Positions 24,725 to 32,925 of a stretch of DNA of 64,000 nucleotides are shown here, in pieces (positions within the stretch are counted from its first letter, which is position 1; each line of letters starts with the position of its first letter). Made by a program: the position numbers and the translations under genes. The stretch is from Azospirillum brasilense (GTDB lineage: Bacteria; Pseudomonadota; Alphaproteobacteria; Azospirillales; Azospirillaceae): NCBI RefSeq assembly GCF_022023855.1, contig NZ_CP059449.1, positions 1,908,501 to 1,972,500 on the forward strand. Reading direction: 5' to 3'. Below the pieces are notes generated by a model. That model searched no databases, was not told the DNA's origin, and worked only from the letters and a program-made list of their open reading frames with translations.

Positions 24725-24760
24725 AAAGCCCCCTTGCCGCCGGCAAGGGGGCTTTTCTTT
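24725..24760 (+). terminator. strong terminator, probably bidirectional
   Basis: AAAGCCCCCTTGCCG (24725-24739) pairs with CGGCAAGGGGGCTTT (24741-24755), about 15 bp, followed by T-rich sequence. It lies between two converging genes and has A/T runs on both sides, so it can serve the GH17-GT2 gene and the minus-strand gene at 24770. Confidence 0.9.
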
Positions 24761-24769
24761 GTGGACGGG

Positions 24770-25603
24770 TCAGCGCTTGCCTTTCTTGCCCTGGATGCTG
24801 GTGATCTGCTGGGAGGCAACGTTGCCTTGGCCCATGGCGGCGTTGAAGGCGCTGCCGACGTTGTTGAACTGGATGCCGCCGCTGGCCAGCGCCGTGGGCA
24901 GATGCGGCAGCGGACCGAAGTTGCTCATCACCGGATCGAAGAAGCCGTCGGGCGGCGGATTGCCGTTGCCCGTGGTCACGCCCGGCTGGGGCTTCGGAGT
25001 CGGAGCCTTCGCCTGCACCGGGGGCGGTGCCTGCGCCGGTGCGGGCGCCTGACCGACGGGGGCCGGCGCGGCCGCTTGCTCCGCGACACCACCACCAGCG
25101 ACGCCGCCACCGCCGGCGGACCCGTCCGCACCCTGGATGATGAACTGCTCCGTCACGTTGCTGTCGCCGAAGGACAGGGCCAGCGAGCTGTCGAAGTTGT
25201 TCACGATGAAGGGCGCGTCGATGAAGGTGAAGTTCGGCACGATGGGTTCCGGCGGCGGCTGGCGGCTGGCGGCCAGCGCTTGGCCCTTGTTGAAGCCGCC
25301 CAGGAAGCCGGCGTCGCCGCGGATCTTGGCGATGGCCTGCTGGTGCGAGGCCTGACGGCTGACGTTGGGGTTGGTCACCGTCGCCCCCGGAGGGGCGCCG
25401 CGCCGGGTGGCGTTGACGAAGACGGGCTGGCGCGGCAGCAGCGGCGGCATCCCCATGCCCATCCCCATCGACATGCCGACCGCCGCGCCCAGCTGCGGGT
25501 TGACGGAGAAGCCGCCGGCGTCCTGGGCGGCAGCAGTTCCGCCCAGCAGCGCCAGGGCGGCGATGCCGGACAGCAGCGGCGCGAAGCGGCGGATGCGGAT
25601 CAT
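24770..25603 (-). CDS. secreted low-complexity protein sharing a repeat motif with the gene at 26129
   Basis: A 277-residue protein with a signal peptide (about 1-26, ending TAAAQ), a Met-Gly run (43-52), a central region (120-158), a Gly/Ala/Pro/Gln-rich linker (160-220) and a basic end (GKKGKR). Residues 247-266 (NNVGSAFNAAMGQGNVASQQ) match the 21-residue repeat of the protein at 26129 at 11 of 20 positions by eye; a fainter copy may be at 135-153. Start is set by a GAGGAG site 9 bases upstream of the ATG. No family is recognised. It is the last of three small secreted-protein genes on this strand; a surface or fibre-like role is a guess. Confidence 0.8.
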   Translation of the reverse strand: MIRIRRFAPLLSGIAALALLGGTAAAQDAGGFSVNPQLGAAVGMSMGMGMGMPPLLPRQPVFVNATRRGAPPGATVTNPNVSRQASHQQAIAKIRGDAGFLGGFNKGQALAASRQPPPEPIVPNFTFIDAPFIVNNFDSSLALSFGDSNVTEQFIIQGADGSAGGGGVAGGGVAEQAAAPAPVGQAPAPAQAPPPVQAKAPTPKPQPGVTTGNGNPPPDGFFDPVMSNFGPLPHLPTALASGGIQFNNVGSAFNAAMGQGNVASQQITSIQGKKGKR

Positions 25604-25705
25604 GGCGGGGCTCCTCTGTTCGGCGGTGTGCGCTGATCCTAAGGCGGCCGACCGGGGAGCCGCTGTGAGGCGGGCCACAGGTGCCGTGTTTTATGCCGCT
25701 TGGCT

Positions 25706-26056
25706 TTACGCCTCTTCCTCAAAAGGGAAGTTTTTGCCGAAGGGATGGTCCGGCATCGGTGCGGCCTGCGGGGGCATCGGCGGCATGGGCATCGGCTTCA
25801 GGTCGGGCTGCGACGGGCCGCGCCGGCAGGCGGTGTGGCCATTGATGGTTTCGCAGGTCAGCGCGCCCGGCCCGGTCACGCAGGTCGTCCGGTCGTTGAC
25901 CGTCTGGCACGACAGCGAGCCCGAGCCGCGGCTGCACACCGTCTTCCCGTTGACCGTCTGGCAGGCGAGGTTTTCGGCGGCGGCGGTCTGCGGGGTTCCG
26001 GCCAGGGCCAGGATGGCGGCGAGCGCACCGAAGACCGGCAGGGCGAAGCGGAGCAT
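25706..26056 (-). CDS. secreted protein with three cysteine-pair repeats
   Basis: A 116-residue protein with a signal peptide (about 1-27, TAAAEN). Three 18-residue repeats follow, each with the pattern C-[QE]-T-[VI]-N-x-x-T-x-C: cysteines at 32/41, 50/59 and 68/77. Each pair could form a disulfide across a short beta-hairpin. The remaining 40 residues are Pro-Met rich and end in an acidic EEE. GGAGGA precedes the ATG. It lies 102 bases from the gene downstream and 72 from the gene upstream, so the three may form one unit. Function unknown. Confidence 0.8.
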   Translation of the reverse strand: MLRFALPVFGALAAILALAGTPQTAAAENLACQTVNGKTVCSRGSGSLSCQTVNDRTTCVTGPGALTCETINGHTACRRGPSQPDLKPMPMPPMPPQAAPMPDHPFGKNFPFEEEA

Positions 26057-26128
26057 GACGGCAGTCCTCCAGTGAGGAATCCGGAAAGGGGCGCCGCCTT
26101 GCGGATCGGCGGCGCCGGATGGGGTGGA

Positions 26129-26578
26129 TCACTGGGCCTTGAGACCAAACAGATTCTGCCCGGCGGCGTTGCCGATGCCGGCGGCGACGTTGGTCGTCAC
26201 ACCGACGTTGGTGTCGAGCAGGCCGCCCTTGCCGAAGCCGAAGGTGACGCCGGTGACGTTCTGCTTGGCCTTGTTGCCGATGCCGGCGGCGACGTTGGTG
26301 GCGACGCCGACGTTGGTGTTCACCAGCGACCCGCCGGTGCCCTGCTGCATGGTGAAGACGTTCTGCTTGGCCTTGTTGCCGATCCCCGCCGCGAGGTTCG
26401 TCGCGACGCCGACGTTGGTGCTGGAGAGGGAGGGCGCCGCGGCGAAGGGGCTGCCGAAGCCCGGCTGCATCATCATCGGGTTGACCGGCATGCCGCCGGT
26501 CTTGAGGTCGTTGGCGAAGGCGTGGGGGGCGGCGAGCAGCGTGGCGGCAGCGGCGGCGATCAGGGTCAGGCGGCGCAT
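26129..26578 (-). CDS. secreted protein with three 21-residue repeats
   Basis: A 149-residue protein with a signal peptide (about 1-23, AFAND) and a Met-Pro rich stretch. Three repeats of the form TNVGVATNxAAGIGNKAKQN begin at residues 54, 88 and 123, a period of 34-35 residues; the first two differ at one position. The regular Asn, Gly, Ala and Gln spacing recalls beta-solenoid or curlin-like repeats but does not match the curlin consensus exactly. A GGAGGAGA site precedes the ATG at 26576-26578. No cysteines are present. It is the first of the three-gene set; function unknown. Confidence 0.82.
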   Translation of the reverse strand: MRRLTLIAAAAATLLAAPHAFANDLKTGGMPVNPMMMQPGFGSPFAAAPSLSSTNVGVATNLAAGIGNKAKQNVFTMQQGTGGSLVNTNVGVATNVAAGIGNKAKQNVTGVTFGFGKGGLLDTNVGVTTNVAAGIGNAAGQNLFGLKAQ

Positions 26579-26712
26579 GGGCTGGGTCTCCTCCGGGGTG
26601 TGGGGCCGTGTGTGGCTCGATGTCCGTGGAGGAGAGGGTAGGCGGATGCCGCCCCCGCCGCTGTGGCCTGGGCCACAGTCGGAGGGTGATTCGGAGACGC
26701 TTGGGAAGTATT

Positions 26713-26858
26713 GCCCCCTCCCTAACCCTCCCCCACTCTCGGCGGACCGAAGGTCCGCCTGCCGCGTCAGCGCAAACCTATGGTTTGCGCGAGAGCTTCG
26801 CAGGGGAGGGGACCGTTCTCCCTCCCTCCCCTGCGATAGCGGGGGAGGGGCGGGGGGC
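26713..26858. repeat. intergenic inverted-repeat element, copy C, with two inner hairpins
   Basis: The ends GCCCCCTCCC and the GGGGGGC run form the outer inverted pair, and the CCCTCCCCTGCG / GCGGGGGAGGG core matches copies B and D. It is about 45 bases longer because of an insert with two perfect hairpins: GGCGGACC-GAA-GGTCCGCC (26741-26759) and GCGCAAACC-TAT-GGTTTGCGC (26770-26790). It lies between the secreted-protein genes and topB. Confidence 0.8.
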
Positions 26859-26868
26859 AAGCCGACGC

Positions 26869-29100
26869 TCAGCGCGCGTGCTGGTCCAAGAACTGGCGGC
26901 AGGAATCGAAGTCTTGGAGCACTGTGTCCGACAGCTCAACGCCCTTGCGGTCGGCGAGGCTGCGGGCGAAGGCGACCATCTTGTCGGTCGGGGCCTTGCG
27001 CCGCGCGCCGCTCGACGGTGCGGCGGGCGGCGGCCGGGCGGCGTCGGCGACCGGAGCGATCGAGTCGGGGACCTCCGGCGCGGCCTTCGCCTTGCGGCTG
27101 CGCCGGGGCGTCTTCGGCGCTTCGCCGTCCATATCGGCCGCGGCGACGGCCGTCTTGCGGCTGCGCGTGCGCGGTGTGGCACCGGCGGGGCGCGGGCTCG
27201 TGGAGCGACGGCGTCCGACTCCCCGTCCGGCACGGATCGGGCCGCCACGGACGCCGAGATCCACCGCGGGGCCATGGTTGCCGACCAGCACGCCGATCAG
27301 CCGCCCGGCTTCGTCGGCGATGCCGTCGATGACGCTGCGGAAATCAGCGCGTCCGACCACCACCTCGTCCAGCCGCATTTCCCACAGGGCGGTGGTGCCG
27401 GGATCGACCAGGGTGGGGGCGGCGCCGCGCAGGGTCTCGAACAGCTGCAACCCGGCGGGGGTGGGGACCAGCCACTTGCCGTCGGCGCCCAGCAGGTTCT
27501 GCCGTCGCAGGCCCTTGATGATCTCGGCGCGGGTGGCCGGGGTGCCGATGCCCTTGGCTTCCTTCAGCCGGTCGCGCAGCGCCGGATCCTCGACGAAGCG
27601 CCAGGCGTTCTGCATGGCGTCGACCAGCGTGCCTTCGTTGTAGCGCGGCGGCGCCTGGGTCCGCTTGGCCTCCACCCTGGGCTCGGACAGGCGGGCCGGC
27701 TCCCCGTCGGTCAGCGGGGGAAGGGTCTGCTCCTCCTCCTTCTCGTCGGGCTTGCCGTCCGTCTCGGCGGAGCCGAAAGCCGCCTTCCAGCCGAGCTTCA
27801 GGGGGATGCGCCCGACCGCCCGGAAAACCACCGGCTTGCCGTCGACGGGCACGTTCATCAGGACCGTGGTCTGCCGGTACTCGTAGTCGGGCATGACGGC
27901 GGCGAGGTAGGAGCGGCAGATCAGCGCGTAGAGCCGTTTCTCGTCATCGGTCAGGCGGTTCAGCCGGCTTTCCAGATCGTCCAGCACGTTGACGTTGGGC
28001 ACGATGGCGTGGTGCGACACGCCCTCCAGAGCCTTGTCGCAGAAATGGCCGGACTTGCCGCGGCGGATCACCGGGCGGGACAGGTCGAGATGGGCGAAGC
28101 CGCGCAGCCGGGTCAGCGCCCCGGTGATCGCCGGGACGTCGGCGATCTGGTTCTCCGACAGGTAGCGCGCCTCGGCGCGCGGGTAGGTGATGAGCTTCTT
28201 GCCCTCGCCGTCGTAAAGCTCCTGCGCGACCTCCAGCGTGCGATCGGCGGTCCAGCCCCAGCGCTGGCCGCAGGTCTTCTGCAGTGCGGGCAGGTCGTAG
28301 AGCTTCGGCGGAGCCTGCCGCCGGTCCTCCACCGTCACCGACAGGGGGCCGCCATGGCCGTCCGCGGCGCGGGCGATGGCCTCGGCGCGGGCACGGTCCT
28401 TGATGCGGTCCTTCGGCGGCGGAGCGTGGCGCATCAGGAAGGAGCCGCCCGCGGCGGTGGCCGTTGCCACGACCTCGAAATAATCCTCGGGCTTGAAGTT
28501 GCGGATCTCCAGCTCGCGCAGGCAGACGATGGACAGGGTCGGCGTCTTCACCCGCCCGATGCCGATCACCCCGCGCGTCCCCGGCGCCAGCAGCGTCTTG
28601 GTCGCCGTGCGGGTCAGGGACAGGTTGAAGATCTGGTCGGCCTGCTGGCGCGCCACCGCCGCCTCGTAGAGCGGGCGAAGCTCGTTGTTCGGCTTCAGCT
28701 TGGCGAAGGCGTCGCGGATCGTCTTGGGGTCCTGGGCGGTGAACAGGGCGCGCTGCACCCGCCCGCGGAAGCCCAGATGCTCCAGGATTTCCTGCCCGAT
28801 CAACTGCCCCTCGCGGTCGCAGTCGGTGGCGAGGATGACCTGGTCGCAGCCCTTCAGCGCCGCCTTGATGGCCGCGAGCTTCGCCGTTTTGTTACCGCCG
28901 CCGTCGGGCCGCGTCGGGTAGAGTCCGTCCGGCTTCAGCAGGGTGGGCGACCAGCGCTTCCAGTCGGGGTTGACCTCGTCCGGCTCGGCCAGCCGCAGCA
29001 GATGCCCCTCGGCCGGCAGGATGCGCCCGTAGCGATCCCCCAGCGCGGCGCGCAGGTCCTTTGCCTGACTGGACTTTTCCGTGATGATGAGCGTGGCCAT
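26869..29100 (-). CDS. topB: type IA DNA topoisomerase III
   Basis: TopB cuts and passes single strands, resolving replication and recombination intermediates. The 743-residue protein has the Toprim motif with Glu9 (TEKSSQA) and DCDREG (93-98), and the active-site Tyr306 in KLITYPRAEARYL; relatives normally have a Ser or Thr after YPR, so this is a variation beside the nucleophile. The C terminus carries a basic Arg/Pro-rich tail (about 600-690) and a final motif DKMVAFARSLADRKGVELSD seen in other TopB proteins, but no zinc fingers. ATG at 29098-29100 is chosen; one at 29107 would add three residues. Confidence 0.9.
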   Translation of the reverse strand: MATLIITEKSSQAKDLRAALGDRYGRILPAEGHLLRLAEPDEVNPDWKRWSPTLLKPDGLYPTRPDGGGNKTAKLAAIKAALKGCDQVILATDCDREGQLIGQEILEHLGFRGRVQRALFTAQDPKTIRDAFAKLKPNNELRPLYEAAVARQQADQIFNLSLTRTATKTLLAPGTRGVIGIGRVKTPTLSIVCLRELEIRNFKPEDYFEVVATATAAGGSFLMRHAPPPKDRIKDRARAEAIARAADGHGGPLSVTVEDRRQAPPKLYDLPALQKTCGQRWGWTADRTLEVAQELYDGEGKKLITYPRAEARYLSENQIADVPAITGALTRLRGFAHLDLSRPVIRRGKSGHFCDKALEGVSHHAIVPNVNVLDDLESRLNRLTDDEKRLYALICRSYLAAVMPDYEYRQTTVLMNVPVDGKPVVFRAVGRIPLKLGWKAAFGSAETDGKPDEKEEEQTLPPLTDGEPARLSEPRVEAKRTQAPPRYNEGTLVDAMQNAWRFVEDPALRDRLKEAKGIGTPATRAEIIKGLRRQNLLGADGKWLVPTPAGLQLFETLRGAAPTLVDPGTTALWEMRLDEVVVGRADFRSVIDGIADEAGRLIGVLVGNHGPAVDLGVRGGPIRAGRGVGRRRSTSPRPAGATPRTRSRKTAVAAADMDGEAPKTPRRSRKAKAAPEVPDSIAPVADAARPPPAAPSSGARRKAPTDKMVAFARSLADRKGVELSDTVLQDFDSCRQFLDQHAR

Positions 29101-29121
29101 GGCCGCCATGGTAAGACGAAC

Positions 29122-29919
29122 ATGAAAACGTATCAAGAACACTTGATAGCCATTCTGAGCGGTTTCCTGGTCGCGGTGCCGCTCCTCGCAGCCGCACTCC
29201 CTGCCACGGCGCAGAACCCTCTGCTGCCGGGGATTGGGGCGAAGGACCGGCGGGTGGTGGTGGACGCCACGCACGCGCCGTGGAACAGCCTCGTCAAGGT
29301 GCAGAGCAATCTCGGCGCCCGCTGCACCGGTGTGCTGGTGGCACCGCGCCGGGTGGTCACCGCCGCCCATTGCCTGCTGAACCGGGCGCAACGCTTCCTC
29401 CCGGCTTCCTCCCTGCACGTCCTGTTCGGCTACGAGCGCGGGGAGTACCGGCAGCACCGCGCCGTCGCCGCGCTGGAAACCGGCGGCCCCTACGACAAGG
29501 AGCGGCGGCTCGACGGGCTGGTCGGCGACTGGGCGGTGCTGACGCTGGACGGCGACGCGCCGGAGGGGATGCCGCCGCTGCCGCTCGCCCGGGTCCCGCC
29601 GGACGCCGGCACGCCGCTGATGCTGGGCGGCTACAGCCAGGACCGGGCGCACCTCGTCACCGCCGACACCGGCTGCGCGGCGCGCGGCATCAACGACACC
29701 GACCGCGGGCCGCTGCTCGTCCACGACTGCGACGGGACGCGCGGGGTGAGCGGGGCGGCGCTGCTGGTGCGCACGCCCGGCGCGGACGGGGCGGGGGAGG
29801 GCTGGGCGGTCGCCGGCATCGCGGTGGCCGCGGTCAGCGGCCCCAATCCCCGCAACATCGCCGTGCCGAGCGCCGCTTTCGTGGCCGCGGTGGAGGGAAA
29901 TACGCCTTCTTTGCGGTGA
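29122..29919 (+). CDS. secreted trypsin-like serine protease
   Basis: A 265-residue protein with a signal peptide (about 1-31). The chymotrypsin-fold triad is visible: His83 (TAAHC, with Cys68-Cys84 probably bridged), Asp136 (GDWAVLTL) and Ser210 in GVSGAALLV. The usual GDSGGP is replaced by GVSGAA, which keeps the nucleophile but alters the oxyanion-hole neighbourhood, so activity is likely but not certain. It diverges from topB across only 21 bases, so the two promoters must overlap the neighbouring genes. V8-like endopeptidase is the nearest family. Confidence 0.82.
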   Translation: MKTYQEHLIAILSGFLVAVPLLAAALPATAQNPLLPGIGAKDRRVVVDATHAPWNSLVKVQSNLGARCTGVLVAPRRVVTAAHCLLNRAQRFLPASSLHVLFGYERGEYRQHRAVAALETGGPYDKERRLDGLVGDWAVLTLDGDAPEGMPPLPLARVPPDAGTPLMLGGYSQDRAHLVTADTGCAARGINDTDRGPLLVHDCDGTRGVSGAALLVRTPGADGAGEGWAVAGIAVAAVSGPNPRNIAVPSAAFVAAVEGNTPSLR

Positions 29920-30031
29920 TGCACGGGCGCGGGGCAGCTTTGAGCGGTGGCGCCTCATTTTTTGCTAGGCCCTTGGACGTGAATCGCATAGACGTACGCG
30001 CGTTCAAGACCCCGTAACCGGAGCCGTACCG

Positions 30032-30379
30032 ATGTCGATCCAGCGCTTCCATTCCGGACCGCGCATGAGCCAGATGGTCATCCACAAGGACACGGTCTAT
30101 CTGGCCGGCCAGGTGGCCAACGATCCGACTCCGGACGTGGAGACGCAGACCCGCCAGATCCTGGGCCAGATCGACGCCCTGCTGGCCGAGGGCGGCTCCG
30201 ACAAGAGCAAGCTGCTGTCCGCCACCATCTATCTGACGGACATGTCCACCTTCGGCGCGATGAACAAGGCGTGGGAAGCCTGGGTCGATACGGCCAACCC
30301 GCCCGCCCGCGCCACCGTGGAAGCGAAGCTCGCCGCGCCGGAGTATCTCGTTGAAATTCAGGTGACGGCGGCCAAATAA
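30032..30379 (+). CDS. RidA-family enamine/imine deaminase
   Basis: The 115-residue protein is a full-length RidA/YjgF/UK114 trimer subunit. These enzymes hydrolyse reactive enamine and imine intermediates released by PLP enzymes. The substrate-binding arginine is Arg93 in PARATVEAKL, and the family end region EYLVEIQVTA is present. This sequence belongs to a RidA subfamily whose exact substrate is not fixed. It is flanked by the protease upstream and a hairpin terminator before the EF-G gene, so it is probably monocistronic. Confidence 0.93.
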   Translation: MSIQRFHSGPRMSQMVIHKDTVYLAGQVANDPTPDVETQTRQILGQIDALLAEGGSDKSKLLSATIYLTDMSTFGAMNKAWEAWVDTANPPARATVEAKLAAPEYLVEIQVTAAK

Positions 30380-30462
30380 GCTGCGTGACGGGGCGACCCG
30401 GCTCCCTCGGTTGGGGTTTGCCGGCGTGGCCCACCAGACTGTGAGGGCCGCGTGCTTCGAAA

Positions 30463-30491
30463 AAATCCGGAAGGCTTGACCTTCCGGATTT
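30463..30491 (+). terminator. hairpin terminator between ridA and the EF-G gene
   Basis: AAATCCGGAAGG (30463-30474) and CCTTCCGGATTT (30480-30491) form a 12-bp stem with a 5-base loop. The following T-run is only three bases on the plus strand, so termination may be partial. A TTGACC within the loop and 3' arm could double as a -35 for the next gene. Confidence 0.65.
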
Positions 30492-30608
30492 ACAGAACGT
30501 TAATCACGCCTTAACAGATCATCCGTAAAACCCCGACCAACCTCTGCCGCCGGAGCGGACGACCGTCGTTGCGCTTCGATAGCTGCGTTACAGTAATGGA
30601 TTCGCAAC

Positions 30609-32753
30609 ATGCCGCGCCAAACGCCTCTTTCTGACATCCGGAACATCGGCATCATCGCCCACGTCGATGCCGGCAAGACGACGACCACCGAGCGCATCCT
30701 GTACTACACCGGTCGTAAGCACACGATCATCGACGTGCACGAGACGAAGGACCTGAAGTCCTCGACGACGACCGACTACATGGAGCAGGAGCAGAAGCGC
30801 GGCATCACGATTCAGTCGGCTGCCGTCTCGGCCTTCTGGCGCAACAAGAAGATCAACGTCATCGACACCCCGGGCCACGTGGACTTCACCATCGAGGTGA
30901 ACCGCTCGCTCCGCGTGCTCGACGGCGCGGTCGTCGTGTTCGACGGCGTGGCCGGCGTTGAGCCGCAGTCCGAGACCAACTGGCGCCTCGCGGACAACTA
31001 CAACGTTCCGCGCATCTGCTACGTCAACAAGATGGATCGTTCGGGTGCGAACTTCCAGCGTTGCGTCGGCATGATCAAGAGCCGCCTGAACGCCCGCCCG
31101 GTCTGCATCCAGGTTCCGCTGGGTTCGGAAGACAACTTCCGCGGCATGGTCGACCTGATCGAGATGAAGGCGTACGTCTGGTTCTCGGACGACAAGGACG
31201 CCAAGTGGGAAATCTGGGAGATCACCGACGATCTGGCCAGCAAGCTCAACCTGACCGTCAAGGAAGACCTGGACAACATCGCCAGCATCCCGTCCCTGCG
31301 CGCCGAGCTGGTCGACACCGCGCTCGAGATGGACGACGCGGCGATGGAAGCCTACCTGGAGTCGGGTGAGGAGCCGTCGGCCGAGGTGCTGCGCGCCTGC
31401 CTGCGCAAGGGTACGATCACCAGCACCTTCACCCCGGTCCTCTGCGGCTCGTCCTACAAGAACAAGGGCGTCTGCCAGGTTCTGGACGCGGTCGTCGACC
31501 TGCTGCCGGCCCCGACCGACGTCGAGGCCATCAAGACGGTGGACGAGGACGGCAACCCGAACGGCGAGCGTCTCAGCTCCGACGACGCGCCCTTCGCGGC
31601 GCTGGCCTTCAAGGTGCTGAACGACACCTACGGCTCGCTGACCTTCGTGCGCGTCTATTCGGGCGTGCTGACCAAGGGCATGTCGGTCCTGAACACCACC
31701 CGCGGCAAGCGCGAGAAGATCGGCCGCATGGTCGAGATGTTCGCCGCTCAGGCCAACCCGATCGAGGAAGCCCGCGCCGGCGACATCATCGCGCTCGTCT
31801 CCCTGCAGGAGACGGACACCGGTGACACGCTCTGCGACGCCGCCCACCCGGTGATCCTGGAGCGCATGCGCTTCCCCGACCCCGTCATCAGCGTCTCGGT
31901 CGAGCCGAAGACCAAGGGCGAGCAGGAGAAGTTCTCCATCGCGCTCGGCAAGATGGTCCGCGCGGACCCGTCGCTGCGTCTGGAGACCGACCGTGAAACC
32001 GGCCAGACCATCCTGCGCGGCATGGGCGAGCTGCACCTGGAAGTGACGCTGGACCGTCTGCGCACGGAGTTCGGCGTGGAAGGCAACATGGGCAAGCCCC
32101 AGGTCGCCTACCGCGAGACGATCACCAAGCCGGTCGAGTACACCTACACCCACAAGAAGCAGACCGGTGGTTCGGGCCAGTTCGCCGAAGTCAAGATCGT
32201 CTTCGAGCCGCTGGAGCGTGGCGAGGGCTTCGTGTTCAAGGACGAGACGGTCGGTGGCACGGTGCCGCGCGAATACGTCCCGTCGGTCGCGAAGGGCCTG
32301 GAAATGCAGAAGGAAGAGGGCGTGCTCGCCTCCTATCCGACTGTGGACTTCCGCGCCCGCCTGGTGGACGGCAAGTACCACGACGTCGACTCGAACGCCC
32401 TGACGTTCGAAATCGCCGCCAAGGCCTGCTTCCGTGAAGCCCTCAAGCAGGCCGGCCCGATCCTGCTCGAGCCGGTCATGAAGGTCGAGGTCGTCACCCC
32501 GGATGATTACCTGGGCGACGTCATCGGCGACGTGAACCGCCGCCGTGGCACGGTGCTGGGCCAGCTCGAGCGTGGCACCAACATCGCCGTGGAGGCCCAC
32601 GTGCCGCTGAACGAGATGTTCGGCTACATCGGCCAGCTCCGCGGCATGACCTCGGGCCGCGCGTCCTACTCGATGGAGTTCAGCCACTACGAGCCGGTGC
32701 CGCGCAACGTCACTGACGAGATCGTGGCGGGCCGCAGCAACAAGGCCGCCTGA
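30609..32753 (+). CDS. fusA: translation elongation factor G (stand-alone copy)
   Basis: A 714-residue EF-G GTPase that moves tRNA and mRNA on the ribosome. All five domains are present: P-loop [10 protein letters not shown] (17-26), switch II DTPGH, NKMD, and domains II-V ending with [19 protein letters not shown]. Switch I reads [20 protein letters not shown], whereas canonical alphaproteobacterial EF-G has TATMDWMEQEQERGITITS. It is not beside rpsL, rpsG or tuf. I infer a second EF-G paralogue rather than the str-operon copy, with a role in elongation or ribosome recycling undecided. A terminator follows it. Confidence 0.92.
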   Translation: MPRQTPLSDIRNIGIIAHVDAGKTTTTERILYYTGRKHTIIDVHETKDLKSSTTTDYMEQEQKRGITIQSAAVSAFWRNKKINVIDTPGHVDFTIEVNRSLRVLDGAVVVFDGVAGVEPQSETNWRLADNYNVPRICYVNKMDRSGANFQRCVGMIKSRLNARPVCIQVPLGSEDNFRGMVDLIEMKAYVWFSDDKDAKWEIWEITDDLASKLNLTVKEDLDNIASIPSLRAELVDTALEMDDAAMEAYLESGEEPSAEVLRACLRKGTITSTFTPVLCGSSYKNKGVCQVLDAVVDLLPAPTDVEAIKTVDEDGNPNGERLSSDDAPFAALAFKVLNDTYGSLTFVRVYSGVLTKGMSVLNTTRGKREKIGRMVEMFAAQANPIEEARAGDIIALVSLQETDTGDTLCDAAHPVILERMRFPDPVISVSVEPKTKGEQEKFSIALGKMVRADPSLRLETDRETGQTILRGMGELHLEVTLDRLRTEFGVEGNMGKPQVAYRETITKPVEYTYTHKKQTGGSGQFAEVKIVFEPLERGEGFVFKDETVGGTVPREYVPSVAKGLEMQKEEGVLASYPTVDFRARLVDGKYHDVDSNALTFEIAAKACFREALKQAGPILLEPVMKVEVVTPDDYLGDVIGDVNRRRGTVLGQLERGTNIAVEAHVPLNEMFGYIGQLRGMTSGRASYSMEFSHYEPVPRNVTDEIVAGRSNKAA

Positions 32754-32779
32754 TAACGGGCTGCTGCTTTCAGGAGAAG

Positions 32780-32813
32780 GGGCCGGCGAAGCGATTCGCC
32801 GGCCCTTTTTCTT
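32780..32813 (+). terminator. Rho-independent terminator of the EF-G gene
   Basis: GGGCCGGCGAA (32780-32790), loop GCGA, TTCGCCGGCCC (32795-32805) give an 11-bp stem followed directly by TTTTTCTTT. It begins 26 bases after the stop codon. Confidence 0.93.
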
Positions 32814-32925
32814 TGTCCGGCGGGAACTTTGCCGGGACCACCCCGGCGGGATGAGGGATTCTTCTTGCGGCGATACCACTTTCAGATCAGTGTTGCTGGT
32901 AAGTGACGCATCCCAGTTTTTGGGA

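Noticed and set aside
26713..26858. Possible CRISPR array or insertion sequence at the repeat element
   Set aside because: There are no evenly spaced direct repeats with unique spacers and no transposase frame; the structure is nested inverted repeats.
26608..29919. 1103-codon plus-strand frame opposite topB
   Set aside because: Antisense shadow of topB; only the final 266 codons (29122-29919), with a signal peptide and protease triad, are coding.
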